Shown here piece after piece: positions 33,951 to 43,233 of a stretch of 64,000 nt of DNA. Numbering within the stretch: the first letter of the stretch is position 1; each line of letters starts with the position of its first letter. This stretch comes from Planctomycetota bacterium (GTDB lineage: Bacteria > Planctomycetota > Phycisphaerae > Phycisphaerales > UBA1924): the NCBI GenBank assembly GCA_030950285.1, contig JAUZRR010000004.1:124001-188000 (forward strand), in the 5' to 3' direction. The position numbers and the translations under genes are program-made. The notes under the pieces are model-generated. The model saw nothing but the letters and a program-made list of their open reading frames with translations, made no database searches and was not told where the DNA came from.

Positions 33951-35765
33951 ATGCTCAACTTCCTGTCACGCCGATCTGGGATCGCCAAAGACCTCGCTGC
34001 GCAGGTCAATGACCTCTTCGGGCTCGAAACGCTCGAGCCCCGCATCGTCTTTGACGGCACGCCCGCAGATGCCGGGAACCCGGTCGTCGAGATCAGCACC
34101 GACTACGGCAACATCTACATCGAGTTGTTCCCGGACGTCGCGCCCGTCACGGTCGAGAACTTTATCGGCTACGTCGAGCGCGGCGACTACGACGGCACCT
34201 TCTTCCACCGCCACGTCCAGGACTTCATCCTCCAGGGCGGCGGCTGGACCTACGACCAGGACCGTATCCCCAGGACCGATCGCATCGAGCAGCAGGACAC
34301 CATCGTCAACGAGTTCAACCTCTCCAATCTGGAGTGGACCGTCGCGATGGCCAAACTCAGCGGCGACCCCGACTCGGCGTCGAGCGAGTGGTTTATCAAC
34401 CTGGGCAACAACGCCTCGAACCTCGACAACCAGAACGGCGGCTTCACCGTCTTCGGCGAAGTCGTCGGCGGGCGGAACGTTGTCGATGCCATCACCGACC
34501 TCCGCGTCGTCAACCTGGGCAGCGGGTTTGAGACGCTCCCCGTCACCGAGTCCTTCGACCCGCAGGGGAGCACGGTCAATAACGAGGACCTTGTCAACCT
34601 CAACTCCGTCAGTCTCGTCTTCGACCCCGACCTGAGCCTGACCGCCGATACCACGGTCTCACCCAGCGGCACCGCGACCGGAGCCAACGTCACCACCGTC
34701 GTGCTCGAGAGCGGGTTCGACCGCGCGATCGCGTTCAAGCAGGTCGGACTCAGCGGCGGGTGGACCGTCACCGACCTCAACCTCAAGGCCGACCAGTCCG
34801 GCAAGACCAGCACCCCCGTCACCTGGATCGACCCCAAGGACGGCCTGACCTACGCCGCAGCGACTTCCGACAACGGGCTGCTGCTCTACAAGAACACCTC
34901 GGGCACCACCTGGACTGTCCGCAATCTCAGCAACGAACTCAACACCACACAGTCCATCACCGGCAACCTCACCGTCTTTGTGTCTCAGGGACGGAAAGCC
35001 CACATCGCCGGGCTTACCGATAGTGGTGATGTGATCCTCTTCAATCAGACCGGCGCATCATCCAACGGCGAGTACACATGGACGGCGCGCAATCTCTCAG
35101 AAACCGATCTTCTCGTCAACAACATCAACACCACCCCGGCATTCACCGGACAACTCACCAGTTACGTCACGAGTTGGAACGCCCTCAATGTCGTCGGCCT
35201 CGACGCCAACGGCGATATCCAGGCCGTCTGGTGGTCGCCCAACCTTGATGCGTGGACCACGTCCAACCTCAGCGACATCACCGGTGCCCCACCGATGCAG
35301 GGCGCTATCGCTCCGTACCTGACCACATGGAACGCGATCAACCTCACGGGCACCGATGCCGACGGCAACGTTGTCGTGAGCTGGTGGGTGCCGAAGTTCA
35401 AGGGCGACTGGGTCCAGAGCAATCTCACCGATCTCTACAGCGGGCCACAACTCGAAGCGGGATCCGTCGCGACATGGGTCACCCCCTGGGGCGGGACCAA
35501 CATCCTCGGCCGAAACATCAACGGCGACGTCGTCGTCTACTGGTGGGCGCCCAATCGCGGCCCGGGGCAGTGGAGAATCGACAATCTCAGTCAGGTCATC
35601 GAGGGCGCGGAAGTTCCCACCGGGCCGATCGTCGGGTTCAGTTCACCCTCGGGCGTGGTCAATATCTTCGGCGCAGCAGACGACGGGGAACTGATCCGCT
35701 ACTGGTGGAGAGCGACCGACGGCTGGCAGTGGGAGAACGTCTCCAGCACCGCGCAGCTCACCTGA
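33951..35765 (+). CDS. Cyclophilin-type peptidyl-prolyl isomerase with LEPR motif and C-terminal beta-propeller-like domain
   Basis: 604 residues. The N terminus FGLETLEPRIVFDG is the LEPR type of export-associated sequence found in planctomycetes; no classical signal peptide precedes it. Residues about 45-200 are a cyclophilin domain: VVEISTDYGNIYIELFPDVAPVTVENF, abbreviated here, then GTFFHRHVQDFILQGGG, AMAKLSGDPDSASSEWFINLG and FTVFGEVVGG. The rest (about 230-604) is repeats of 50-55 residues containing W-rich blocks such as LTSYVTSWNALNVVGLDANG and VWWSP, suggesting a beta-propeller. ATG at 33951 follows GGAGAACAAAGGC. Probably acts on exported proteins. Confidence 0.85.
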   Translation: MLNFLSRRSGIAKDLAAQVNDLFGLETLEPRIVFDGTPADAGNPVVEISTDYGNIYIELFPDVAPVTVENFIGYVERGDYDGTFFHRHVQDFILQGGGWTYDQDRIPRTDRIEQQDTIVNEFNLSNLEWTVAMAKLSGDPDSASSEWFINLGNNASNLDNQNGGFTVFGEVVGGRNVVDAITDLRVVNLGSGFETLPVTESFDPQGSTVNNEDLVNLNSVSLVFDPDLSLTADTTVSPSGTATGANVTTVVLESGFDRAIAFKQVGLSGGWTVTDLNLKADQSGKTSTPVTWIDPKDGLTYAAATSDNGLLLYKNTSGTTWTVRNLSNELNTTQSITGNLTVFVSQGRKAHIAGLTDSGDVILFNQTGASSNGEYTWTARNLSETDLLVNNINTTPAFTGQLTSYVTSWNALNVVGLDANGDIQAVWWSPNLDAWTTSNLSDITGAPPMQGAIAPYLTTWNAINLTGTDADGNVVVSWWVPKFKGDWVQSNLTDLYSGPQLEAGSVATWVTPWGGTNILGRNINGDVVVYWWAPNRGPGQWRIDNLSQVIEGAEVPTGPIVGFSSPSGVVNIFGAADDGELIRYWWRATDGWQWENVSSTAQLT

Positions 35766-35818
35766 TCGGTTGCCAGCGATTCACGGTATTGTCGGGTTGC
35801 GGGGCGTAGACTGCGCCC

Positions 35819-37576
35819 ATGCGCACTGCCATACCACGCACCGATCCCAAGCTCCTCGCGGTCGCGCGCGGCGACGAACCCGCTGACCTCCTGATCGACA
35901 ACGTTCGGGTGGTCAACGTCTTTACCCGACGCATCCAGCCCGGCCCGGTTGCCATCGTCGGCGGACGCATCGCGGCGATCGGATTCGTGGGCGAATCACG
36001 CGAGACCATCGACGCGGGCAACGCCTTTGCGGTGCCGGGGCTGATTGATGCGCACATGCACGTCGAATCGACGATGCTCATGCCCAGCGAGTTTGCCCGG
36101 CTCGCCGTCGCACGCGGCACCACGGCCGCGGTGCTCGACCCGCACGAGATCGCCAACGTTCTCGGCCTCGACGGCGTCCGCATGCTCATGGACGACGCTG
36201 AGGGCTCGCCGATCCAACCGATCTGGATGGCGTCTTCCTGCGTCCCCGCGTCGCACATGGAGACCTCGGGCGCGACGCTCGGCATCGACGAAACCCGCGA
36301 GCTCCTCGACGACCCCCGCGTCCTCGGCCTCGCTGAGATGATGAACTTTCCCGGCGTGGTGCACGCGATGCCCGAGGTGCTCGCGAAGGTCGCACTCGGG
36401 CTCGAGCACGGCCTCGTCGACGGGCACGCCCCGGGGCTTGGCGGTCGCCACTTGCAGGCGTATGTCGCGGCTGGGATCATGACCGACCACGAATGCACCA
36501 CCGCTGACGAAGCCCGTGAAAAGCTCGCGCTGGGCATGCAGATCGCCATCCGTGAAGGATCGGCAGCCCGAAACCTCGCCGCGCTGATCCCGGCGATCAC
36601 ACCCGAAACCGTCCACCGGTTCTGCTTCTGCACCGACGATCGACATCCGGGCGACCTGATGGACCACGGCCACATCGACCACGTCGTCCGCAGGGCGATC
36701 GCGCTCGGGCTCGATCCGCTTGACGCGATCATGATCGCCACGATCAACACCGCCAACCACTACCGCCAGCCCGACCTGGGCGCGATCGCTCCGGGTCGGA
36801 TCGCGGACCTGCTGCTTGTTGATGATCTCCAGACGTTCGTGCCTCGCATGGTGCTGTCAGCCGGGCGTGTGGTTGCTCGGGATGGGGAGTTCATCGCCCC
36901 CCCGCCACCTCGTCCCCCCCACGCACCAGCAGCTGTGAAGGATGCAGGCTGCGTTGTGCTTCCATGCTCTTTCGATGCTGAATCGCTACGAATCCCGGCC
37001 GATCCTGCTTCCACCCGCGTCCGCGTCATCGGCATGGACCCCCACCAGCTCATCACCGAGAGCCTCGTGGTCGAGCCCAAAGTCCACGACGGACGCATCG
37101 TCGCCGACCCCGAACGCGACATCTGCAAACTCGCGGTCATCGAACGACACGGCTGCGGAGGCGGCATCGGGCTCGGGCTCATCCGCGGCTTTCAACTCGC
37201 TCGCGGCGCGCTGGCAAGCACCATCGGGCACGACTCGCACAATCTCGCGGTGGTCGGTGCCGATGACGAGGACATGGCTCTCGCGGCCCGCGCGGTTGCG
37301 GAGGTTGGAGGCGGGCAAGCGGTCGCGGTAGACGGCAAGGTGCTCGCGGTTCTTCCGCTGCCGATCGCGGGGTTGATTTCACCAGAGCCTGCCGTGGTCG
37401 TGGTCGCGCAACAGCGGGCATTGCTGGCAGCCGCCCGATCGCTCGGGTGCCCGATCGACGACCCCTTCATGCCTCTGAGCTTCATGCCTCTGGTGGTGAT
37501 TCCTCATCTCAAGCTCAGCGACAAGGGGCTGGTCGATGTCGATCGGTTCGAGCTTGTTTCGCTGCAGGTTCCCTGA
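35819..37576 (+). CDS. ade: Adenine deaminase
   Basis: 585 residues. Amidohydrolase converting adenine to hypoxanthine in purine salvage. The N-terminal composite domain (ADLLIDNVRVVNVFTRRI) leads to the metal site GLIDAHMHVESTML, then LDPHEIANVLG, SSCVPASHMETSG, VDGHAPGL and CTDDRHPGDL. The C-terminal part has VIERHGCGGGIGLGLIRGF and TIGHDSHNLAVVG, both typical of the family. Length is normal. It converges on the MlaE-type gene. Confidence 0.94.
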   Translation: MRTAIPRTDPKLLAVARGDEPADLLIDNVRVVNVFTRRIQPGPVAIVGGRIAAIGFVGESRETIDAGNAFAVPGLIDAHMHVESTMLMPSEFARLAVARGTTAAVLDPHEIANVLGLDGVRMLMDDAEGSPIQPIWMASSCVPASHMETSGATLGIDETRELLDDPRVLGLAEMMNFPGVVHAMPEVLAKVALGLEHGLVDGHAPGLGGRHLQAYVAAGIMTDHECTTADEAREKLALGMQIAIREGSAARNLAALIPAITPETVHRFCFCTDDRHPGDLMDHGHIDHVVRRAIALGLDPLDAIMIATINTANHYRQPDLGAIAPGRIADLLLVDDLQTFVPRMVLSAGRVVARDGEFIAPPPPRPPHAPAAVKDAGCVVLPCSFDAESLRIPADPASTRVRVIGMDPHQLITESLVVEPKVHDGRIVADPERDICKLAVIERHGCGGGIGLGLIRGFQLARGALASTIGHDSHNLAVVGADDEDMALAARAVAEVGGGQAVAVDGKVLAVLPLPIAGLISPEPAVVVVAQQRALLAAARSLGCPIDDPFMPLSFMPLVVIPHLKLSDKGLVDVDRFELVSLQVP

Positions 37577-37600
37577 CTGCGCGCTCAATGCGCCGCCGCG

Positions 37601-38443
37601 TCAGAACAGCTCAAACGCGTAAAAGATCGCGGTGAACACAAGGTCGGCGATGATGATCGCGACAATGCACTGCACAACGGTTCGTGTGGTCGCGTTGCCG
37701 ACACCCGCAGCACCGCCCGAGACCCGGAGCCCGTTCGAGCAGGAGATCATCCCGATCAGGGTTCCGAAGATCATGGCCTTGCCGATCCCGGTCAGGAAAT
37801 CGCTCAGACTGACCTGAAACAACATGTTTTCCATAAAGACCGACGGCGGGATGTCGAGCATGAGCATCGCGATCCCCAGCGCGCAGCCGATCGCCATGAG
37901 GTCAGAGATGACTCCCAGCAGCGTCATGCTCACGATCGTCGCCGCGACGCGGGGGACGACCAGAAAGCGGACCGGGTTGAGTGCGTGTGCTTCCAACGCT
38001 TCGATCTCTTCGCTCACGACCATGGTGCCAAGTTCGGCCGCGATCGCGGCACCGGCAAACCCGGTCAGCACGATCGCCCCGATCAACGGTCCGAGCTCGC
38101 GCAGAACCGCGACGCCGATGATGTTCGCCACCAGGTCCCGCGAGCCGAACTGGTCGAGCGGCGGCGCGAGTTGAAGCGTGAGGATCAGCCCGACACACCC
38201 CGACACCAGCGAGACGATAAAGATCGACCGCACACCGACGCGGACGATCTGCTGGACAATCGCGGCCCCTCCGCGTCCGGCGCGTCCGGGCTGCATCCCG
38301 CGACCGAGCCACACCGCTGTATCGATCGCCAGATTCACCGAATGCCCGACGTGGGCGAGGATCCGCAGGGCAGCTTCCCCGAGCCGTTCGATCGGCCGTG
38401 TGAGGCGGGACCCGGATTGTGCTGGTTCGTTGGAGTCAGGCAT
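37601..38443 (-). CDS. mlaE: MlaE-type ABC transporter permease
   Basis: 280 residues with about five or six transmembrane helices. The block VLRELGPLIGAIVLTGFAGAAIAAELGTM then EEIEALEAHALNPVRFLVVPR is the signature of MlaE/YrbE permeases, which move phospholipids between inner and outer membranes. The ATP-binding (MlaF) and MCE (MlaD) partners are not in the window. The ATG at 38443 begins after a charged non-conserved stretch. A STAS protein gene lies 73 bases upstream on the same strand; in the Mla system MlaB is also a STAS protein, so that neighbour might be its partner. Confidence 0.92.
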   Translation of the reverse strand: MPDSNEPAQSGSRLTRPIERLGEAALRILAHVGHSVNLAIDTAVWLGRGMQPGRAGRGGAAIVQQIVRVGVRSIFIVSLVSGCVGLILTLQLAPPLDQFGSRDLVANIIGVAVLRELGPLIGAIVLTGFAGAAIAAELGTMVVSEEIEALEAHALNPVRFLVVPRVAATIVSMTLLGVISDLMAIGCALGIAMLMLDIPPSVFMENMLFQVSLSDFLTGIGKAMIFGTLIGMISCSNGLRVSGGAAGVGNATTRTVVQCIVAIIIADLVFTAIFYAFELF

Positions 38444-38516
38444 GACTGGTGGTGTATGGGTGAAATGCTCTGCCGAAAGGGTTCTGTCCCGGCTGACCCG
38501 GCCGAGCAAAGCGGGT

Positions 38517-38864
38517 CTAACTCGCAGCGATCGCGTCCTCGACTGTCGCCTCGATCTTGAAGAACTGGTGGAGCCGCGCGATCTCGAAGATCGCGAGCAC
38601 TTTCTGGTGCAGGCCGCACAGCATCAGCGCCACGCTTGCCTGCTTGGCGTTCCGCATCGCCTCGACGAGCGTTGCGAGACCGGAGCTGTCCATGTACTCG
38701 ACCTCGGAAAGATCGATCACGACCTTGGGCGCTCCCGCGTTGATCGCGCGGCGGACATGCTCGCGGAACGAAGGGGCACGGCTCATGTCGATGTCGCCCC
38801 GAGGCACCAGCACAGTGACACCGTCGAGGCTGTCGATCCGTACCGGGAGTGCTGCGTCCTGCAT
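38517..38864 (-). CDS. STAS-domain protein (anti-sigma factor antagonist or MlaB-like)
   Basis: 115 residues, a single STAS fold. VTVLVPRGDIDMSRAPSFREHV is followed by the phosphorylation loop VEYMDSSGLATLVEAM with its conserved Ser. The ATG at 38864 lies seven bases after the stop of the kinase-like gene, with GGTGAG as binding site, so the two are translationally linked. That pairing favours a SpoIIAA/RsbV role in a partner-switching pathway; the MlaE gene on the other side makes an MlaB role possible. Confidence 0.87.
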   Translation of the reverse strand: MQDAALPVRIDSLDGVTVLVPRGDIDMSRAPSFREHVRRAINAGAPKVVIDLSEVEYMDSSGLATLVEAMRNAKQASVALMLCGLHQKVLAIFEIARLHQFFKIEATVEDAIAAS

Positions 38865-38871
38865 CTGAAAC

Positions 38872-39354
38872 TCACCCTTCTTTCGGAGCGTCCGGTGCCG
38901 ATTCATCGGCTCGCGGCGCGTGTTTGGTCATCGTCAGGCGCATGCCGCGCGGCGACCGCTTGGTATATTCCACCTCGTCCATCACCTCGCGAATGATGTG
39001 CAGCCCGAGGCCGCCCGGCTTCGGGTCGTCCAGGTCTCGACCCTGGAGATCGCACGTATCGACCTGCCGCGCCTCGTCCTCGATCACCACCCGCAGATAC
39101 GCCCCGGCTTCATCATTCGCCGGGACCGTCCAGACGCTGACCCAGATCGGGCGATCGCAGGCACGGCTGTACCCGTGGCGGATGACGTTTGCCAGAGCCT
39201 CATCAACCGCGAGCGCGACCTGCGAGCAGCTCTTCTCGTCGAACCCTATCCGCTGGGTCACCCCGGCGATGAGCTGACGCACACCCGCGAGATAGTTCGG
39301 ATCGCTCAAGAGCTCAACCCGGATGTGTGGCTGGTCACCCATGGTCTGGTTCAT
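38872..39354 (-). CDS. RsbW-like ATP-binding anti-sigma factor kinase
   Basis: 160 residues. HATPase_c fold with the N box VALAVDEALANVIRHGY and the G box DPKPGGLGLHIIREVMDEVEY, the pattern of SpoIIAB/RsbW serine kinases that bind sigma factors and phosphorylate STAS antagonists. ATG at 39354 overlaps the end of the HEAT lipoprotein gene; ATG at 39342 is an alternative with an 8-base overlap. No sigma factor gene is present nearby, so its target is unknown. Confidence 0.87.
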   Translation of the reverse strand: MNQTMGDQPHIRVELLSDPNYLAGVRQLIAGVTQRIGFDEKSCSQVALAVDEALANVIRHGYSRACDRPIWVSVWTVPANDEAGAYLRVVIEDEARQVDTCDLQGRDLDDPKPGGLGLHIIREVMDEVEYTKRSPRGMRLTMTKHAPRADESAPDAPKEG

Positions 39355-39721
39355 CGTCCCCGCTCGGGCTGCGGCGTGGTGCCCCCGCTTGTGCATTGAG
39401 TGCATCGGCGTTCTGGTCATACCACTCGACCCAACGTCCGACCGCGGCTTCACGTTCTGCAAACGGCGCGGCGTGGTCGTAGCCAAGAGTCTGGCCCGTG
39501 AGCCGACGCAACGCAGTGATCGACACCAGCCGCGTCGCCGGGTCGTCGCTGTCGAGCAACGCGATGAGGTCGGGTACCGCCTCGATATCGCCCGACGCGG
39601 TTGCCTCGACGGCTGCTGCGATCCGGGCGGCCGGTTCCGGCGAGTCAAACCCCTTCGGGATCGGCACGCACCCCGACCCCACGCCGAGCACCATTCCCAA
39701 GATCAAGACACTCCGGATCAC
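39335..39721 (-). CDS. Small lipoprotein with HEAT-type repeats
   Basis: 128 residues. Signal peptide with lipobox ([14 protein letters not shown]), then helical repeat sequence [40 protein letters not shown], cut here to [12 protein letters not shown] and [16 protein letters not shown], typical of HEAT/armadillo-like repeats. The end is polar. It starts the run HEAT-kinase-STAS-mlaE on the minus strand and may be a membrane-attached sensor or scaffold for that pathway; this is inference from position. Confidence 0.78.
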   Translation of the reverse strand: MIRSVLILGMVLGVGSGCVPIPKGFDSPEPAARIAAAVEATASGDIEAVPDLIALLDSDDPATRLVSITALRRLTGQTLGYDHAAPFAEREAAVGRWVEWYDQNADALNAQAGAPRRSPSGDDEPDHG

Positions 39722-39762
39722 AGGATGATCCTACCCATTCCCGTCCCCCCACGCCCCCCCTT

Positions 39763-39792
39763 CGCCCCCGCACGCCCCCGCACGCCCCCGCA
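39763..39792. repeat. Three tandem copies of CGCCCCCGCA
   Basis: Exact 10-bp repeats in the divergent region between the lipoprotein gene and guaA. C-rich simple sequence; no function apparent. Confidence 0.8.
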
Positions 39793-39891
39793 CCTCCCTT
39801 CACGCTCCTCCCCCACCGCTCGTCCCGCCCGAGCAAGGCCGCTATCCTCAGCGTTTCCCCTGTTCGCACTCCTGCCCACCGGAACCGCCGC

Positions 39892-41463
39892 ATGCAATCG
39901 CCGCACGACGAGGTTATTCCGATCCTCGACTTCGGAGCCCAGACCTCCCAGCTCATCGCCCGTCGGGTCCGCGAGGCTGGGGCGTTCTCGCTCCTGCTCT
40001 CGCCGGATACCCCGCTTGACAAGATCCGCGAGCTCAACCCCAAGGGCCTCGTCCTGTCGGGCGGGCCGTCGAGTGTGTACGAAGACGGAGCGCCCACCTG
40101 CGACCCGGGGGTCTTGGACCTGGGCGTGCCGGTTCTCGGCATCTGCTACGGCATGCAGTTGGGCTCGCGCATGCTGGGCGCGAGGATCGAACGAGCCCGG
40201 CACCGCGAGTTTGGGCGCGCCAGCCTGCACATCGAATCCACCACAGACATTTTCGGCGCGATCCCCCAGAACACCACGGTCTGGATGTCCCACGGCGATC
40301 AGGTCGAGGCGCTCGACGACGCCGGGCTTGAGACCATCGCGTCCACCGCCAGCTGCCCCCACGCGGCGGTCCGCTCGACCGACCCCGCGAGACGGTTCTT
40401 CGGCGTGCAGTTCCATCCCGAAGTGACCCACACACCCCACGGCGTCGAGATCCTGCAGAACTTTGTCTACAAGGTCTGCGGCTGCACGGGCTCGTGGCGC
40501 ATGGCCGACTACGCCCAGACCGCCTCGGCCCGAGTACGCGAACAGATCGGGGGCAGTCACGTCATCTGCGGGCTCTCCGGCGGGGTCGATTCATCGGTTG
40601 CTGCGGCACTGATCCAGAAAGCGGTCCCGGGACAGATCACCTGCGTGTTCGTCGATACCGGGATGCTGCGCAAGAATGAGCGCGAGCTTGTCGAAACGAC
40701 GTTCCGCGACCACTTCCGGGTCGATCTGCGCGTGGTCGATGCCGAGGCTGAGTTCCTGGGCGACCTCGCGGGCGTCACCGACCCGCAGGAAAAGCGGCGG
40801 CTGATCGGGCACCGGTTTGTCGAGGTCTTCAAGCAGCAAGCCGAGGCGATCGCGACAGAGGGCAAGCACGCCAGGTTTCTCGCCCAGGGCACGCTCTACC
40901 CGGACGTGATCGAGTCCGGTCAGTCGGCGGCGGGCAAGTCGGCGGGGATCAAGCTGCATCACAACGTCGGTGGCTTGCCCGAGGAGCTGGGCTTTGAGCT
41001 GGTCGAGCCGTTGCGCGACCTGTTCAAGGACGAGGTCCGCAAGCTCGGCGAGGTGCTCGGGCTCCCCGACCAGATCATCTGGCGCCACCCCTTCCCCGGC
41101 CCGGGGCTCGCGGTGCGGGTGCTGGGTGACATCACCAAGCCCAAGCTCGACCTGCTGCGAGATTGTGACGAGATTCTGCTCGAGGAGATCGTTTCGGCCG
41201 AGCTCTATCGCAAGACCAGCCAGGTCTTCGCGGTGCTGCTGCCGGTGCAGTCGGTGGGTGTGATGGGCGACGGGCGGACCTACGAGAGTGTTGTCGCGAT
41301 CCGGGCGGTCGAGACGCAGGACTTTATGACCGCCGACTGGGCGCGCATCCCCTACGACGTGCTCGCGACCATTTCCAACCGGATTATCAACGAGGTCCGA
41401 GGCGTGAACCGGGTGGTGTACGACATTTCGAGCAAGCCGCCGGCGACGATTGAGTGGGAGTAG
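39892..41463 (+). CDS. guaA: GMP synthase (glutamine-hydrolysing)
   Basis: 523 residues, the usual length. Converts XMP to GMP. The glutaminase domain shows [18 protein letters not shown], the nucleophile in [11 protein letters not shown] (about 84) and [13 protein letters not shown]. The ATP-pyrophosphatase domain has [14 protein letters not shown] (about 226) and the C-terminal dimer domain ends KPPATIEWE, the canonical GuaA terminus. Together with adenine deaminase it covers purine salvage, but it is on a separate transcript. Confidence 0.97.
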   Translation: MQSPHDEVIPILDFGAQTSQLIARRVREAGAFSLLLSPDTPLDKIRELNPKGLVLSGGPSSVYEDGAPTCDPGVLDLGVPVLGICYGMQLGSRMLGARIERARHREFGRASLHIESTTDIFGAIPQNTTVWMSHGDQVEALDDAGLETIASTASCPHAAVRSTDPARRFFGVQFHPEVTHTPHGVEILQNFVYKVCGCTGSWRMADYAQTASARVREQIGGSHVICGLSGGVDSSVAAALIQKAVPGQITCVFVDTGMLRKNERELVETTFRDHFRVDLRVVDAEAEFLGDLAGVTDPQEKRRLIGHRFVEVFKQQAEAIATEGKHARFLAQGTLYPDVIESGQSAAGKSAGIKLHHNVGGLPEELGFELVEPLRDLFKDEVRKLGEVLGLPDQIIWRHPFPGPGLAVRVLGDITKPKLDLLRDCDEILLEEIVSAELYRKTSQVFAVLLPVQSVGVMGDGRTYESVVAIRAVETQDFMTADWARIPYDVLATISNRIINEVRGVNRVVYDISSKPPATIEWE

Positions 41464-41472
41464 GCTGGCACT

Positions 41473-41806
41473 ATGAAGCTCCCCGGTGGCGACAAAGCGA
41501 TCGTGAGTGATGAGAAGCTGCTCGGCTATCTTCTCAATCCCAACCACGAGCACGGTGCTTCCAAAGCCTATCTCTTCAAGACGTTGCTCGGGATCGAGCG
41601 GGAGAATGCCGAAGTGCTCCGCCTTGCTCTCCTCGACGCCGCACGGGACCGCGACACGACGCGGGGCCAAGAGTCACCCTTATGGCTGCAAGTACGAAAT
41701 CCGATTCCCCCTGAGCGGCCCCAGAGGCGTGTATACTGTACTGAGCGTCTGGCTTGTGCCCGTCGATGATGATCGCCCACACCTCATCACGGCATTCGTG
41801 GAGTAA
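41473..41806 (+). pseudogene. Frameshifted DUF6883 gene
   Basis: The first frame (from ATG 41473) reads MKLPGGDKAIVSDEKLLGYL, LNPNHEHGASKAYLFKTLLG and IERENAEVLRLALLDAAR, matching the start of DUF6883 proteins. The matching C-terminal half (YGCKYEIRFPLSGPRG, then VLSVWLVPVDDDRPHLITAF) lies in the next frame and stops at 41806. The shift occurs between about 41655 and 41685. Joined, the product would be about 111 residues, the usual family length. A one-base indel, either real or a sequencing error, is the simplest explanation. The DUF4926 gene starts five bases later. Confidence 0.75.
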
Positions 41807-41810
41807 CACC

Positions 41811-42038
41811 ATGGCCTCCAAGATCAACGAACTCGATGTCATCGCCCTGCTCCGGGACATCCCCGAGCACGATCTTCGCGCGGGTCAAACCGGTACCGTT
41901 GTCTATGTCCACAACGATGGCGAAGCCTACGAAGTCGAGTTCCCCCTCCATCCCCGCAAGAGTGCCATTGAGACTGTCAAGGCCGCGGACCTCCTCAAGC
42001 TCCTCAATCTCGATGCACGCCGAGCGCAGGCTGGGTAG
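41811..42038 (+). CDS. DUF4926 protein, partner of the DUF6883 gene
   Basis: 75 residues. INELDVIALLRDIPEHDLRAGQTGTVVYVHNDGEAYEVEF, given in part as LRAGQTGTVVYVH and EAYEVEFPL, is the DUF4926 pattern: a small beta-barrel. Such genes commonly sit next to DUF6883 genes and the pair resembles a toxin-antitoxin module. This one appears intact while its partner is broken, as expected for a relict module. ATG at 41811 is five bases after the DUF6883 stop. Confidence 0.82.
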   Translation: MASKINELDVIALLRDIPEHDLRAGQTGTVVYVHNDGEAYEVEFPLHPRKSAIETVKAADLLKLLNLDARRAQAG

Positions 42039-42153
42039 TCCTCCGCTGGCTCGCCCGCGACGATTGCGTGGGAATAAGCTGGCTTTTGTCGGGTTCTTGG
42101 CCGATAATGAAGTCATGGTGGCACAGACGAAAAACTGGTAAGTTCCTGTGGAC

Positions 42154-42321
42154 ATGGCCGAGCGTTTCGAGCGTGACGCCGAGGCTATGGGGCTTGAGTT
42201 GCTCGCCTACCTTGCGTTTTTGGAGCAGTGCCGTCTCGGGCGACTCGATCCCAAGGCCCAGGATGCCGCACGGTTCATGGTGTCCAAGCACGGTGAGTCG
42301 TTGCGGAAGCTCGCAGAATGA
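42154..42321 (+). CDS. Small antitoxin-like protein upstream of doc
   Basis: 55 residues, helical and charged: MAERFERDAEAMGLELLAYL at the start and AARFMVSKHGESLRKLAE at the end. Its stop overlaps the doc start in ATGA, the arrangement of antitoxin-toxin pairs. I do not recognise a family; the role is inferred from position and size. Confidence 0.6.
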   Translation: MAERFERDAEAMGLELLAYLAFLEQCRLGRLDPKAQDAARFMVSKHGESLRKLAE

Positions 42322-42758
42322 ATCCGCCTCAGCTTGGTCTGCCCCGTTTCGTCACAGTCGATGAAGCCTTGGCGTGACACGCGATTGCTGTTGCGCAGTA
42401 CGGTGGTGACCCCGGTCTGCGAGACCGTGGACTTCTGGAATCAGCACTCGCCCAACCCAGACAAGCATTCGGTGGTGAGTTTGCCCATACCTATCCCTTC
42501 GGCATGGCCGCAGCATACGCCTTTCACATCGCGAAAAATCATCCGTTCATCGATGGAAACAAGCGAGCGGCACTCATGTGTGCTGGTGCATTTTGCGAAT
42601 GAGCGGCCCAGGCAATGCCGGTTATTCATCATCTCATGGAACGAGCAACTCAGTTGAAAGATGAGGGCAATGAGATCGCATCGGCTGCGTTCGCAAGCCG
42701 AGTGAAAATACTTGTTGCGATCTATCGAATCGCCGAGGATATGGGCTACGAGTGGTAG
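42318..42758 (+). pseudogene. doc: Doc/Fic-family toxin gene with in-frame stop codons
   Basis: Read from ATG 42318 the frame gives RFVTVDEALA, a TGA at 42375, then HAIAVAQYGGDPGLRDRGLL, ESALAQPRQAFGGEF and the Fic/Doc catalytic motif HPFIDGNKRAAL, then a second TGA at 42600. The same frame stays open to a TAG at 42758, but that last part (SRVKILVAIYRIAEDMGYEW) does not look like a Doc C terminus. In intact Doc proteins DEALA runs straight into an H-containing helix, so the first TGA replaces or adds a single codon. Doc kinases inactivate EF-Tu; this copy should be dead unless TGA is read through. Confidence 0.78.
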
Positions 42759-42810
42759 TCACTCCCGCCTCTTGATGCCTCGATGCCTTTCTTCTGGTCA
42801 ATACTCCCTC

Positions 42811-43233
42811 ATGCTCACCCACCTCACCATCCCGACGACTCACCAGGGCCTCCACGAGATCACCAGCGAGATTGCCGATGTCGTCGCGGGCGCGGCTGCC
42901 TCGCTTGCTCCTGGCGCCACCGGCCTCTGCACCATCTTCATCCGCCACACGTCCGCCTCGCTGACGATTCAGGAGAACGCGGACCCATCGGCGCGGCGTG
43001 ATCTGGAAGCCTGGCTCAACCGTCTTGTGCCCGAGGGTGACCCGCTCTACACCCACACCGCCGAGGGGCCCGACGACATGCCGAGCCATATCAAGGCGAT
43101 CCTGACGCAGACGTCGCTGTCGATTCCGATCGACCGTGGGCGGCTCGTGCTGGGAACGTGGCAGGGTGTGTATCTCTGGGAACACCGGACGGGCCCCCAC
43201 CGTCGGGAGGCCGTGGTGCATATCGGCGTGTGA
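42811..43233 (+). CDS. YjbQ-family protein (UPF0047)
   Basis: 140 residues, full length. The family blocks are GLCTIFIRHTSASLTIQENA, DPSARRDLEAWL, DDMPSHIKAIL and GRLVLGTWQGVYLWEHR then RREAVV. YjbQ proteins have a beta-barrel fold with conserved His residues; some complement thiamine phosphate synthase mutants, but the physiological role is not settled. It follows the decayed toxin region directly. Confidence 0.92.
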   Translation: MLTHLTIPTTHQGLHEITSEIADVVAGAAASLAPGATGLCTIFIRHTSASLTIQENADPSARRDLEAWLNRLVPEGDPLYTHTAEGPDDMPSHIKAILTQTSLSIPIDRGRLVLGTWQGVYLWEHRTGPHRREAVVHIGV

